Shown piece after piece: positions 1-8,922 of a stretch of 54,448 nucleotides of DNA (position 1 is the first letter of the stretch; each line of letters opens with the position of its first letter). The stretch is from the IMG/VR virus record IMGVR_UViG_3300017971_000337, positions 1-54,448 of that record; one strand, 5' to 3'. The DNA is from a virus. Made by a program: the position numbers and the translations under genes. Under the pieces are notes generated by a model. The model saw only the letters and a list, made by a program, of their open reading frames with translations. It ran no database searches and had not been told where the DNA came from.

Positions 1-14
1 AAGAGGTTTGCGGT
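1..14. repeat. terminal direct repeat, left copy (pairs with 54435-54448)
   Basis: The first 14 bases (AAGAGGTTTGCGGT) are identical to the last 14. An open reading frame that begins at 54339 continues in the same frame across the joined ends to 309. The simplest reading is a circular assembly with a short overlap. A genuine direct terminal repeat would usually be longer. Confidence 0.85.
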
Positions 15-309
15 TGTCGTCAATGGTAAGAACCATTATGTACCAAAGGGATACAATTTCAAACGGTCAGGACCGGAATTGTGGATGGGAGAAATACCGA
101 CACTCGGGCCGATAACACCCCCAATAATATTTCATGATTGGTGTTACGACAACGAGCTGTACGGCAGAAAGGAATGTGACGACATTATGAATAGCTTTAT
201 GTATATGTTGGACATCCCTGATTTTCAAAGAAGAAGGATCTACTTTGGAGTAAGGACAGGAGGTTACTTTCTATTTAAAGACCATTCCTGGGAATGGTTG
301 AGGAGCTGA
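1..309 (+). CDS. DUF1353-like phage protein, 3' part (gene wraps the window ends)
   Basis: This is the C-terminal 102 codons of a gene whose start is at 54339. Once the 14-bp overlap is removed the full product is 134 residues. It carries the DUF1353-style core: a His-Asp-Trp-x-Tyr segment (FHDWCYDN, His at about residue 77), followed by a CDDIM segment that matches the family's conserved Asp. DUF1353 proteins are common in phages, often near lysis or tail genes, and have no proven activity that I can cite; a hydrolase-like active site is suspected. The gene is followed after one base by the 311-664 gene, so the two form a pair. An internal ATG at 79 is not a credible start, because the conserved reading extends upstream through the junction. 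Confidence 0.6.
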   Translation, partial: KRFAVVVNGKNHYVPKGYNFKRSGPELWMGEIPTLGPITPPIIFHDWCYDNELYGRKECDDIMNSFMYMLDIPDFQRRRIYFGVRTGGYFLFKDHSWEWLRS

Positions 310-310
310 T

Positions 311-664
311 ATGTTTATACTTAAGAAAAGAGTTAAGCATTATGTGACAGCGAAAGAAAAGGTTATCAGAGAAAGGCTGGAAAAGAAATATGAAAAACGA
401 GTTGGAAGGTTGAAGAAGAAACACAAAGAAGAATTGGACAAGGTGTATAAGGAAATGGCTAACTACCATAAAGCGTATGAAATGTTCAAGGCTGACAAAG
501 AGTTTTTCAAATTCTTTAGAGAGTCAATGTCTCCACAGATAAAAGCATATATGGAAAAGCTTTCTATAGTTGCCGGACATCTAAACGAAGGCGAATCTCG
601 AACTTTTCTAAGCGACAATAGGGAGGGAAAGATAAAGAACCTTATGTCTTCGGAGTTAGAATAA
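311..664 (+). CDS. small basic coiled-coil protein of unknown function
   Basis: The product is 117 residues and I do not recognise a family. Residues about 12-70 are dense in Lys, Glu and Arg with heptad-like spacing, which indicates a long charged alpha helix or coiled coil. There is no signal peptide or membrane segment. A GAGGAG ribosome-binding site lies 5 bases before the ATG, and the gene begins one base after the DUF1353 stop, so the two are translationally linked. It is the last gene of the rightward transcription unit and faces the leftward lysis genes. A structural or regulatory scaffold role is possible but not shown. Confidence 0.65.
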   Translation: MFILKKRVKHYVTAKEKVIRERLEKKYEKRVGRLKKKHKEELDKVYKEMANYHKAYEMFKADKEFFKFFRESMSPQIKAYMEKLSIVAGHLNEGESRTFLSDNREGKIKNLMSSELE

Positions 665-695
665 CAAAAAAGGGGAGGGCTTTCAAACCCTCCCC
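665..695 (-). terminator. rho-independent terminator of the leftward late operon
   Basis: Read leftward, GGGGAGGG, an 8-base loop and CCCTCCCC are followed by TTTTTTG. The U-tract exists only on the minus strand, so it terminates the late transcript just after the 725 stop. The same hairpin may block the convergent rightward transcript, but there it has no U-tract. Confidence 0.85.
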
Positions 696-724
696 ACAAC
701 TCCCGGAGAACCACTCATGAAAAA

Positions 725-910
725 TCACTTAGAGTATTCAATCTCAACAAAGGGCTTCCATTCAATCTGGAAGCCTTCTTTTTCTGTACAGCTCCATCTA
801 ATACTGAGAGCGGTTATCAGTATCAGGCTGTATATAATCAACCTCCTGAACCTTATCTTCGGCTGTTTCCCAAAGAAAAATTCAAGTATCATCATTATCT
901 TATCTTTCAT
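725..910 (-). CDS. small membrane-anchored protein, possible spanin component
   Basis: The product is 61 residues: a basic N-terminus, one hydrophobic segment at about residues 25-38 (LIIYSLILITAL), then a short polar tail with a single Cys at about 41. Its ATG overlaps the stop of the preceding gene in an ATGA arrangement, with GGAG seven bases upstream. That supports it as the last gene of the lysis cassette (holin, lysin, membrane protein) and argues against the longer opposite-strand reading frame. The Cys context is not a good lipobox, so a classical Rz1 lipoprotein is not supported. A small inner-membrane spanin or accessory holin is inferred from position only. Confidence 0.5.
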   Translation of the reverse strand: MKDKIMMILEFFFGKQPKIRFRRLIIYSLILITALSIRWSCTEKEGFQIEWKPFVEIEYSK

Positions 911-1524
911 AACATCTCCGCTATTCGTCTCGCTATTGAACCTTCTTCAAATAAGTAATAAGAATATAAAGTATGCTTATTTGCCTTATATTCGTCAGAA
1001 ATCATTATATATCCCATGTATTGTTGAAATTCCTTTTCGTTTGCGATAACTTGACAACCGGCAGAATTCCTTCCTATGTAAGAGAAGTTATTGTCGAAAG
1101 CCGGATGTAAGTTACAAGCGAACCATCCACGATATATTTTCTTCTTGAACCTGTACTTTTTATCAAGTCTCTTTACGGTCTGTCTCTTCGTTCCGTGTCT
1201 GCCTCTCCAACCGTTTATAAGACCTATACACCTTCTTGCATGAGAACCGACCATCCATATTTTATGCTGTAATCCAGAGCACATAACAGCTGTTCCATTC
1301 GCATTCATAGGTTTCTTTTCAATGTAATAAGGGCTCGGGTCTGTCGTTCCTTTAAATAGATACATTTCATTTTCACAGAGCAGTCCTATTGTATCATTAT
1401 AAACACCTTTCTCGATACCGGAGTAATCCCTTATACCAAAGGGATTGCACTCATTGAACTCGTAACCTTCTTTGTCCAGGAATTCGTACATAGACTGTAT
1501 TTCTTCTTTGCTATCAACAATCAT
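907..1524 (-). CDS. putative endolysin-like protein with SxGCQV motif
   Basis: The product is about 205 residues. The C-terminal half contains NLHPAFDNN followed by GRNSAGCQVI, a His/Ser-x-Gly-Cys arrangement reminiscent of L,D-transpeptidase (YkuD-like) active sites, and it is seen in a family of phage proteins often placed beside holins. The start is placed at ATG 1524 because AAAGGAGG sits just upstream; the 14-codon N-terminal extension has no site of its own. It overlaps the holin-like gene by 11 bases and the next small membrane gene by 4. The position in a lysis cassette supports a cell-wall-active role. The exact chemistry is inferred and no substrate can be assigned. Confidence 0.5.
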   Translation of the reverse strand: MIVDSKEEIQSMYEFLDKEGYEFNECNPFGIRDYSGIEKGVYNDTIGLLCENEMYLFKGTTDPSPYYIEKKPMNANGTAVMCSGLQHKIWMVGSHARRCIGLINGWRGRHGTKRQTVKRLDKKYRFKKKIYRGWFACNLHPAFDNNFSYIGRNSAGCQVIANEKEFQQYMGYIMISDEYKANKHTLYSYYLFEEGSIARRIAEML

Positions 1525-1750
1525 CCTTCTTCCTCCTTTCTTTACAACTTTCTTTACAGTTTTCAAATGATGTTTGAAGAGTTGCTACATCCAAACAATT
1601 CTTAGCCACTTTTTTATTAGTCTCCTTAAGGTCTGACCTCAAAGAAGCCAATAGATAATTTCCAAGTGCTAAAAGAATAGCCGAAACAATAGCAATCCAA
1701 AAACTAGAATCATTATGATTTGCACTGTCCACAATTTTACTAACATCCAT
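1514..1750 (-). CDS. holin-like membrane protein
   Basis: The product is 78 residues with one strong transmembrane segment at about 18-35 (WIAIVSAILLALGNYLL). A charged, coiled-coil-prone C-terminus contains three Cys and ends KKDDC. The ribosome-binding site AGGAGG lies 4 bases before the ATG. Size, single membrane span, polar tail and position directly before the putative lysin fit a single-span (class III-type) holin, which would permeabilise the cytoplasmic membrane. An alternative is a membrane anchor for the lysin. The function comes from architecture and context, not from a recognised sequence family. Confidence 0.6.
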   Translation of the reverse strand: MDVSKIVDSANHNDSSFWIAIVSAILLALGNYLLASLRSDLKETNKKVAKNCLDVATLQTSFENCKESCKERRKKDDC

Positions 1751-1758
1751 TCGTCCTC

Positions 1759-4700
1759 CTACAATAAACTATTGAGCCTGACATTACTGCTCGCTGGTAC
1801 AGTTACAACATTGTCTATTCCCAATAACGGAATTGAAATTTGAACTACTGCGCCCTGAACAATATCCCAATAAGCATATCCTGTGGTAGAATTGTATGTA
1901 ACATCAACCGTATCTCCTATATGAGAGTAACTACCTGAGTCATATGGCAGCTCTATTATCTCCGCTGTCCCTTCTAATGTTGAAGGGAGTGTTCCTCCTG
2001 TACTTTGTGGTAGTATCCATTCGTAAACTTGACAATCGTCTGGATTCGCTGGGGTGTTCGGTTGTAAAGCTGTTCCTGTATATGTTTCACTTTCTGTCCC
2101 ATCTACGACCAGGGTCTGGTTAGAGAATGAATAACCGGCTTTTCGCATTTTCACTGTATATGTACCGTCGTCTAAATTAAAGACAGCTTGTCCGCTTGCG
2201 TTGGAAACCTTTCTTGCATAGATAACTGTTCCGGCATTGTCCCAAATCTCAACGAAAGCCTCTACAATATTGTTTGAATCACCGTCTTGTAGTGTTATGG
2301 TCACTTCATTTGAACCATCTATGTTGTCGCTAGTCCAAGCTTCATCCCCTCTATCCCTTATGGCTTCATTGGAATCTGTCGCAGGGTTGAATGTTCCTAC
2401 AGCAGTCGCAAGAGTGTATGCCTTAGACATCAATCCCTTCAGCTTATCAATAATGTCCGTTTGATTAGCGAGTGTTGCATCACTTCCTGCTCCTGTTATC
2501 CAGGCTGAGTCACCTCGGTCCCTAATAGCCTGTAATGAATCTGTTGCCTCATTGAACGCTGACCAGTCTCCACTCGCTGAAGCTAACATCGCGATGATAG
2601 AATTATCAACAGGGTCATCTCCATCGGCTACTGCTACAAGATGGTCAAGCTTTATGTCTGATAGAGCTGTAGTGACTTGAGCCTTGACCTGTGCTAAGGA
2701 ATGTTCATGGGCTGGGTATATTACATATCCAGTTGTCGTATCAGGTGTGACATCCCAATTAATTTCTACTGTCGCTATCTTTGTTGAACCGTCGTAAGCT
2801 GTTATCAGTCTTATCTGGTCTGCGCCAGTACCAGAACGGATAAATACAAGTTGTCCAACATACGCATTATTTGCGGAACTTCCAAGAGCATTCAATGTAA
2901 TCGTATTAGAGCTTCCGCCTTGAGCTAATCCTTCATTTACATGTTCTCGACCGGCATCAGCATAGACAATAAACTCACTTGTTGCATCTGGATTAACTTT
3001 CCAATCACGGTCAACGGTTGCAGTCTTTGTCGCGCCGTCATATTCTAAAATAATTCTTGACTGTCCTGCACCTGTTCCAGAAATAATTGCAATTAAAGAT
3101 GGGTCATAAGCTCCATCTGTTCCACTTGCTCCGGCATCTAGCTGTAATTGATTTGTTCCGGTTCCTGGTCCCTGAGCTGTTCCAGACCAGACAATAGTTC
3201 CTGCCAATTCTCTTAATCTTCGCCCTGCACTTGTTGATATATTATGTGTCGCTCCAGTTAGTATCTCATCCCATACTCCGTCGCTCGTATTTTCTACACT
3301 TGTCGTTTCATCATTAACGGTTGTCCCTGAACTTGTATCAGTCAGGGAAGAACTAACTCCGTAAAGATTAACGGTCGTTGTCGCTGTTCCGGAAATTGTT
3401 ATAGGACCAGTGACTCCAACCATTTGAACTGTTCCTGCTCCGCTTAAGACAAAGGTCGCGGATCTAAAGATTCCACGGAGTTCTACATTTGCTCCAGCTG
3501 TCGTAAAGGTTTGACCTCCTCCCGCTAGACATTCATGCGATACCGTACAATCTGAATCCAAGGTATAGCTCGCCCCACCTGTCCAGGCTCTGTTATTTAT
3601 ACCTGTCGCAGATCCTAGCCCTGAAAAGTCAAGGGTTGGTGTTCCGCTCCCAGGTACAATGGAAAAGCAGTTATGAAATACATATTGACCAGCTGACCCT
3701 CCTGTAAAGGTTCCAGAGTTATCGCCGAAACCGCACATGTGGAATTTTCCATACGGAACAGTGACTGCCCCGAACATACATTTCTCCCAGGATACAGACG
3801 CTCCTACACTTGTTCCTATCCCGGTAACATCCGCTCCATGGAAATGACAATCTCCGATATCTTGTCCGTTAAGGATTAAAGACCAGTCCTCTCCATGAAA
3901 TATGTAATTATTAAAGGTAGATGCAAGGGTTACAGAACTCTTTGGAGCGACCGTAACCCTCTTTAATCCGGTGCTAGCCGACAATGTAACAATCGCCGCA
4001 ATTGTTGATACAGGGTTATCTGCTGTTCCATCTACTCCAGGAACAGTATTGGTGTTAGAGACATTCGTGTCCAACCACAAAGAACCATTATCGTACCCAG
4101 AATTTCCAGAAGCAAAAGATAAGAATATCTGGTCTATGGCAAGAGTCGCAGATGTTAGAGTATAGGCTCCATCTGTAAAGCGAACACGAACCTTTCCCTT
4201 ATCAGCTCCTGTTCCAACCATATTAACAAACAGATTAAAGCTGAATACTGTATTAGAAGAAGCAACTTGTCCGTTTATCGTACCTATTTGAACCCAGCTT
4301 GTCGCAACCCAATCATATCCATAAACTTCTAGGTCATCATTTATACCGTTTAGATAACCGGTCATTACGCATGAGATAGGTATTCCGGAGCCGACATTGA
4401 ACTCATAGTACAAATCCATTTCTCCGCCGACATCAGTGTGCTCATGGTTCGTTCCATCCAAAGCTTCAGTGTCAGATACAGTTCCAGAAGATTGTGTTCC
4501 GGTCGTTAAGTTATAACTATCAGCAGGACGATTAGTCGCTGCTCCAACATTTGCTATGCTTGAAATCTGGTCTTCTATATCATCAAGGGTGTCTTCCGGG
4601 TCACGGTAGATTCCAGAAGGAACAACATATCTATCGCTCAATGTCGCGCCTCCATCGGCCACTGCAACATACTCTTCAGTGTTATCATAAGACCCTGAGA

Positions 4701-4851
4701 AATCATACTTATACACTCCCGAGGAACCTATCTCAGTCATTGCCGCTCCTGTGACAACCTGTACGCTATCACTAATTCGATAAATATCTATGGTCGGGCT
4801 CAGCCCAGTCACAAGTGCGTTGTTTTGTTTAAATCCTACAACGAAATACAT
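1759..4851 (-). CDS. large modular tail fibre / receptor-binding protein
   Basis: The product is 1030 residues and is rich in Gly, Ser, Thr and Asp, as in beta-structured fibres. The N-terminal roughly 90 residues form a compact module ending SDRYVVPSGIYRD, a likely baseplate-attachment domain. A beta-rich, probably beta-helical section follows to about 500. Two copies of a GTGAxQxRxI..YDG..K.ATV repeat lie at about 585-720, and two copies of an AIRDRGDxAW repeat later. A transthyretin/carboxypeptidase-regulatory-like beta-sandwich lies at about 855-935 (VTITLQDGD to GTYTVKMRKAGY). A GGAGG site is 6 bases before the ATG. It is the last structural gene before lysis, where adhesion proteins commonly lie. 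The receptor is unknown. Confidence 0.75.
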   Translation of the reverse strand: MYFVVGFKQNNALVTGLSPTIDIYRISDSVQVVTGAAMTEIGSSGVYKYDFSGSYDNTEEYVAVADGGATLSDRYVVPSGIYRDPEDTLDDIEDQISSIANVGAATNRPADSYNLTTGTQSSGTVSDTEALDGTNHEHTDVGGEMDLYYEFNVGSGIPISCVMTGYLNGINDDLEVYGYDWVATSWVQIGTINGQVASSNTVFSFNLFVNMVGTGADKGKVRVRFTDGAYTLTSATLAIDQIFLSFASGNSGYDNGSLWLDTNVSNTNTVPGVDGTADNPVSTIAAIVTLSASTGLKRVTVAPKSSVTLASTFNNYIFHGEDWSLILNGQDIGDCHFHGADVTGIGTSVGASVSWEKCMFGAVTVPYGKFHMCGFGDNSGTFTGGSAGQYVFHNCFSIVPGSGTPTLDFSGLGSATGINNRAWTGGASYTLDSDCTVSHECLAGGGQTFTTAGANVELRGIFRSATFVLSGAGTVQMVGVTGPITISGTATTTVNLYGVSSSLTDTSSGTTVNDETTSVENTSDGVWDEILTGATHNISTSAGRRLRELAGTIVWSGTAQGPGTGTNQLQLDAGASGTDGAYDPSLIAIISGTGAGQSRIILEYDGATKTATVDRDWKVNPDATSEFIVYADAGREHVNEGLAQGGSSNTITLNALGSSANNAYVGQLVFIRSGTGADQIRLITAYDGSTKIATVEINWDVTPDTTTGYVIYPAHEHSLAQVKAQVTTALSDIKLDHLVAVADGDDPVDNSIIAMLASASGDWSAFNEATDSLQAIRDRGDSAWITGAGSDATLANQTDIIDKLKGLMSKAYTLATAVGTFNPATDSNEAIRDRGDEAWTSDNIDGSNEVTITLQDGDSNNIVEAFVEIWDNAGTVIYARKVSNASGQAVFNLDDGTYTVKMRKAGYSFSNQTLVVDGTESETYTGTALQPNTPANPDDCQVYEWILPQSTGGTLPSTLEGTAEIIELPYDSGSYSHIGDTVDVTYNSTTGYAYWDIVQGAVVQISIPLLGIDNVVTVPASSNVRLNSLL

Positions 4852-4867
4852 GATATACCTCCAGTAA

Positions 4868-6199
4868 TCACCCCGTATAAGTTAATTTAAAAGTTAAAGT
4901 TTCTCCCATATAATTTGTTAATGTAACATTATTAGAATCATCAATTTCTATTTGACAATGCATTGCCCTCATCACAAAAAAGTATGGTTTATCATCTGCT
5001 AAATTTCTATATGTTATAAAGAAACACCCACCACTCGCTCCAGTAACACAACCGTATCCATCGAAGTCTCCGGCTGGCATCCCCAAAGTAAAGTTCCCTC
5101 CACCTTTTATCGGTTGCCCTTTTCCATACAGTATTCCGGTCGCACTCCATCCCGCAATATCTTGGAAAGTTAAGGCATGATTAAGGTCATTCCACGCCAT
5201 ACATCTAACTGTTCTATCGCCGACTCCACCATCTATTGACGACCTTCCACAATCATAAATAGAACTACCAGATATCTTATAATAGAAAATCACTAAGTCT
5301 CCTCCGCCTGACGCTCCTACAAAGACAAAACTATCAGAGTTAATCGGCAACATAGAGTACTTCGTACCAGCAGCCTGACTCGCTTCAATGCTGGTATCGC
5401 TAACTCCAGCAGACAACGACGACTTATTTGAAGCATCGTATGTCCTTACTTTAAAGGTTGATACATCATTATATCCAATGACTAAAGTCTCATCCTCAAG
5501 TATCGTACAACAAAGACCGGCAACAGTCGCGGCATTATTTGCCTCAGCCCAAGATTGTGATGAAAGGTTGGAATCAAAAACCTCATAATATAAATCCTGT
5601 GATGTTCCTTCATAAACTAAAATAAATCCTGAGTTGTCTGGATAAACTGCTATATCTAGTTCATCGCAAGCTGTATTGCCAGAGGTTGGAGTTGATGGTC
5701 CATGCTGTGATACACCGGCATTGGAGAATATTTCAATAGCAATAACACCTCCATCTTCCCAGGCAACAACAAACTCATCACCCATTGCTCTAACTGTCAT
5801 ATTACTTAAGTCTGTTCCTCCAGATGCAATAGTTGTCTCGGAGACTGCGGCTGTCCAATCACTCTGTTGATAGATTGTAAAAAACAAACTTGTCGATACA
5901 GAATAAACTACACAAATATTTCCATTACTCAATTCACAACAACATAATTTGTCTTCTCCATTAGCTCCTGTACTACCAAGAGCGGAATCTTTAATTATTG
6001 TAGGAATTTTTTCAACTATATAATCAGAAGAAATTGTTGGAGCATTTTTCACAAAACTATTTTCAATAGTTTGTGCTAAAATTCCTGGGGTAGAATTACT
6101 TTGTGCATGATTAAAAGACAAAGTCGATTTATTAGCAACAGACCCAGAAGTTTCAATAAAACTGACTTGTTCTCTGGTCTTAGCATATCCATGACTCAT
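4868..6199 (-). CDS. beta-propeller-like tail-tip protein, paralogue of 6210-7640
   Basis: The product is about 443 residues. The start at ATG 6199 is chosen because AGGAGG lies 6 bases upstream; a 7-codon extension lacks a site. The N-terminus (STPGILAQTIEN) and C-terminus (a xxIEI-D-x-NNV strand) match the neighbouring 6210-7640 product, so the two arose by duplication. In between are repeats built around a CCELSNGNIC-type strand followed by a Y/W and an acidic turn, as expected for blades of a beta-propeller. Related blade sequences occur in the 918-residue protein upstream. A carbohydrate- or host-binding decoration of the tail tip is likely but inferred. Confidence 0.65.
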   Translation of the reverse strand: MSHGYAKTREQVSFIETSGSVANKSTLSFNHAQSNSTPGILAQTIENSFVKNAPTISSDYIVEKIPTIIKDSALGSTGANGEDKLCCCELSNGNICVVYSVSTSLFFTIYQQSDWTAAVSETTIASGGTDLSNMTVRAMGDEFVVAWEDGGVIAIEIFSNAGVSQHGPSTPTSGNTACDELDIAVYPDNSGFILVYEGTSQDLYYEVFDSNLSSQSWAEANNAATVAGLCCTILEDETLVIGYNDVSTFKVRTYDASNKSSLSAGVSDTSIEASQAAGTKYSMLPINSDSFVFVGASGGGDLVIFYYKISGSSIYDCGRSSIDGGVGDRTVRCMAWNDLNHALTFQDIAGWSATGILYGKGQPIKGGGNFTLGMPAGDFDGYGCVTGASGGCFFITYRNLADDKPYFFVMRAMHCQIEIDDSNNVTLTNYMGETLTFKLTYTG

Positions 6200-6209
6200 T
6201 ATTTTCCTC

Positions 6210-7640
6210 CTATACTCCAACCACTGTGGCTTTTATAGTTCTAGTTTTGTTTGACCAGTTCCAAACCTTTACATTATTTGCATCAATAATTTCTATAACA
6301 AAATGTTCTTTTCTTATTAACGAATAATATAATTTATTACTATCAGAAGTATTTCTGCCTATTAAAGCAAAACCTCCTGTTATTGGAATCGCTCGACCAT
6401 ATTCATAAGCAACACCTCCAATAGAATAATCTCCGTTATTATAATAAAAACCATTCTTATCAAATAAATTTATCATCGGAACATTTGTTGGGTCTGGTCT
6501 TCCAGCTGATGCAGTAGTACAAACAATTAAAGAATCTCCATAACTATTTATACAACCTCCCCAATAAGGAAAACCATTTGCCTCTGTTGTCATTGTAGTT
6601 GAAATTTGAACTATAGTTCTATTTGCTCCAGTTCCTTGTAATTCCATTTGATGAATAGCAAGTTGGTCTTGTGGGTCAGTATAACATAACCAAGTAAATC
6701 TATTATTATCATCTGGATTAACTCCCATCCAAACATGAAATATATAATATTCTAGCCATGTTGGACTAAAATAACTTCCGCCAGAATAAGCATCAGTTGG
6801 AGTTGCAGGAGTTGAACAATCATAAACATAAAATCTTGGAACTGCTGAAGTGTCTTCTGCATAACCAACTACTAAAAGTTCTTCATCTGTAACATATCCA
6901 AAATTATTTGCACAACCCCATGTTCCAGTCGGACAAATTATACTTGATACAGCTGAACCTGAAGTTGAGTCATATATTCTAAAACAACCATTGTCAGCAT
7001 TAACATCTGCTGAATTTCCGCAAAAAATAAAAGCAAAATGGTCTTGGTCAGGAAACAATGCTAAAGAACAATATCCATCTGCATGTGCATAATTTCCTGA
7101 GGCAACTGTAACTGTAGAAACTGCAGTTGTTCCATCATTATTAAGTATAATAAATTTATAAGCATCTCCATCTATATCATAATATCCAACAATAAAAGTT
7201 TCATCTTCTGGGACAGAAATCATTTGAATAAATTTAACTGCATTAGTTTGAATTGCAGTTTCAGACTTTATTTCTACATCAGTAAAAGGATTTATAATTT
7301 TTATATATAAATCATTATCTGCATCTAATCTATAAGCGAATGCTATATTTCCATTTGATAATTCACAAGCACAAGCCATATCCCAAATATAAGCATGAGA
7401 ACCTGCTTCAACTCCTCCACTACTAACTGAAGTAAAAATTTTTTCTTGTTTAAAATCTCTACTTTCATTTCTATCTAAACATTTATAAACAATATCATTT
7501 TCAATATATTGTGCCATTATTAAAGGAGTAGAATGACTTCTGTTATGTTCATAGTCTAAAGAACTTCCATGGTCAACACTTCCAGAAACCGCATTTTTAA
7601 TATATTCTTTTTCTACTCCACCTGTTAATCCTTGAGCCAT
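6210..7640 (-). CDS. beta-propeller-like tail-tip protein, paralogue of 4868-6199
   Basis: The product is 476 residues. An N-terminal motif around STPLIMAQYIEN and a C-terminal strand FVIEIIDANNV are shared with the downstream gene. The central part has about seven repeats of roughly 45-50 residues around hydrophobic strands such as CACELSNGNIAFAY and TFIVGYYD, which suggests a propeller. AGGAGG lies 5 bases before the ATG. The coding DNA looks distinctly richer in A and T than neighbouring tail genes, with T/A-ending codons and many AAA/ATA/TTT triplets. That suggests more recent acquisition or diversification. A binding or adhesion role is inferred. Confidence 0.65.
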   Translation of the reverse strand: MAQGLTGGVEKEYIKNAVSGSVDHGSSLDYEHNRSHSTPLIMAQYIENDIVYKCLDRNESRDFKQEKIFTSVSSGGVEAGSHAYIWDMACACELSNGNIAFAYRLDADNDLYIKIINPFTDVEIKSETAIQTNAVKFIQMISVPEDETFIVGYYDIDGDAYKFIILNNDGTTAVSTVTVASGNYAHADGYCSLALFPDQDHFAFIFCGNSADVNADNGCFRIYDSTSGSAVSSIICPTGTWGCANNFGYVTDEELLVVGYAEDTSAVPRFYVYDCSTPATPTDAYSGGSYFSPTWLEYYIFHVWMGVNPDDNNRFTWLCYTDPQDQLAIHQMELQGTGANRTIVQISTTMTTEANGFPYWGGCINSYGDSLIVCTTASAGRPDPTNVPMINLFDKNGFYYNNGDYSIGGVAYEYGRAIPITGGFALIGRNTSDSNKLYYSLIRKEHFVIEIIDANNVKVWNWSNKTRTIKATVVGV

Positions 7641-7649
7641 AATATCCTC

Positions 7650-7982
7650 CTATGAATGCTCACTTCCAAAAGCTGAAAAAACAACATCAGCATGATTTGC
7701 CCTAACTAAAATAGAATGTGTTGCTTCCATAACTAATCCTGCTGTCACAATAAAAGTATCATTAGCCGGGATAGGTAAATCATAATAAATATAATCATCA
7801 TTACTAACTGTTCCAATTGCTCCAGGAACAAGAGCTACTCGGAAAAGTCTTTCTGAAGTCCCAATATTACAAACTACAATACTGGAAATAATAGTTTCTG
7901 TATCTGCTCCTACTGTATAAAGTGAAGTATCAGTATCAGCCACGACTACTGTGCTTCCAAGTCTTTTATAGTTTATTGACAT
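7650..7982 (-). CDS. small virion/tail accessory protein
   Basis: The product is 110 residues and mostly beta-strand: LYTVGADTETIISSIVVCN, then RLFRVALVPG, then DTFIVTAG. It has the look of the short beta-sandwich proteins found among phage fibre genes, with a conserved-looking IxSIVVxNxGxxxxxxRVA core. There is no membrane segment. It starts two bases after the stop of the beta-helix gene. It probably decorates a fibre or forms a head domain on one; no enzymatic residues are visible. Confidence 0.6.
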   Translation of the reverse strand: MSINYKRLGSTVVVADTDTSLYTVGADTETIISSIVVCNIGTSERLFRVALVPGAIGTVSNDDYIYYDLPIPANDTFIVTAGLVMEATHSILVRANHADVVFSAFGSEHS

Positions 7983-7983
7983 A

Positions 7984-8913
7984 CTATGCCCCCATTAATA
8001 AAAATATATCTACCCCACTTGGAGTAGCTGCTAGCTCATCAATCGCACTTTGTTCATCCGTTGCCGATAATCCGCTTGTTCTATTATCATACCGGTCTCC
8101 ATAGTTATTCCAAGTTCCTGCGGAGTAATTTATTGTTCCAGAACACCCATAAGAATTTAGTGTACCTCCATTGACTGTTAAGTTCCCTCCAAGAGTACAG
8201 TTCCTGGCAGTTAAAGTCATTCCGGCTGTAAGAGTTATCGGTCCTCCAAAGGTTACATCTTTACAGGTATAAGTCCCACTCCCGAAGACATTCACACTAA
8301 ATGATGTATTGTTAAAGTCCCCTCCGTTCAAGTTTATACTTACAAGAACTCCACTGAATTCTGAACCATAAATATTTGAAGAAGCAGGTAAAGATAAAGT
8401 AGTTCCAAGACCAAAATATGTGGCATTGAATGTCCATAAATCATTCAAAGAGGATAAATCTAATGTCCCCCTCATAATTCCATTCAATATCGCTATGTCT
8501 CCATCTGATGGAGTCCCGCCTCCAAGAATACATTTCCATAAGACTAGTGCCTGACTAGAACCCATCGTTAAATTGGTTATATAGCAATTTTCAACGATAT
8601 ATTCATACACATCAGCGACCCAGGCTCCTTCAGAAGTTATCTGTCCTGTCAGACGGGTTCCAGAATTGTGACCGACTATTCTTATATAGGACGGAACAGC
8701 AATGTTATCAGAATAAGTTCCTGCTGGCATATAGATAGCCCATGGATTTGTGCTCCCTGGACTTTGTGTCTTAGCATAAGTTATTGCGTTCGCTACAGAA
8801 GAATATCTTTTACCTGTTATCTCAGGCAAACTTGTATTCACAAGCAAAACATTTTCAACTTCCCAAGAGGAACTGGCCTCCTGGTTCATTGCTATTTGTG
8901 CTCCTGTATTCAT
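7984..8913 (-). CDS. right-handed beta-helix tail protein (pectate-lyase-like fold)
   Basis: The product is 309 residues. After an N-terminal leader there is a segment like the entry of pectate-lyase/tailspike helices (AIYMPAGTYSDNI at about 80-92, then VPSYIRIVGH). Many short strand-turn repeats follow, ending in N, G or T (for example LTARNCTLGG and LTVNGGTLNS). This is typical of a solenoid beta-helix used by phages to bind or cleave surface polysaccharide. No catalytic acid cluster can be identified by eye. The C-terminal ATDEQSAIDELA segment is a common phage trimerisation or linker motif. AGGAGG lies 5 bases before the ATG. Confidence 0.65.
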   Translation of the reverse strand: MNTGAQIAMNQEASSSWEVENVLLVNTSLPEITGKRYSSVANAITYAKTQSPGSTNPWAIYMPAGTYSDNIAVPSYIRIVGHNSGTRLTGQITSEGAWVADVYEYIVENCYITNLTMGSSQALVLWKCILGGGTPSDGDIAILNGIMRGTLDLSSLNDLWTFNATYFGLGTTLSLPASSNIYGSEFSGVLVSINLNGGDFNNTSFSVNVFGSGTYTCKDVTFGGPITLTAGMTLTARNCTLGGNLTVNGGTLNSYGCSGTINYSAGTWNNYGDRYDNRTSGLSATDEQSAIDELAATPSGVDIFLLMGA

Positions 8914-8922
8914 TTCTTCCTC

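Noticed and set aside
717-1049. Rightward 110-codon open frame with a hydrophobic product
   Set aside because: It lies opposite the lysis-cassette genes at 725-910 and 907-1524, which have good ribosome-binding sites and ATGA coupling. The frame has no site and follows the convergent terminator.
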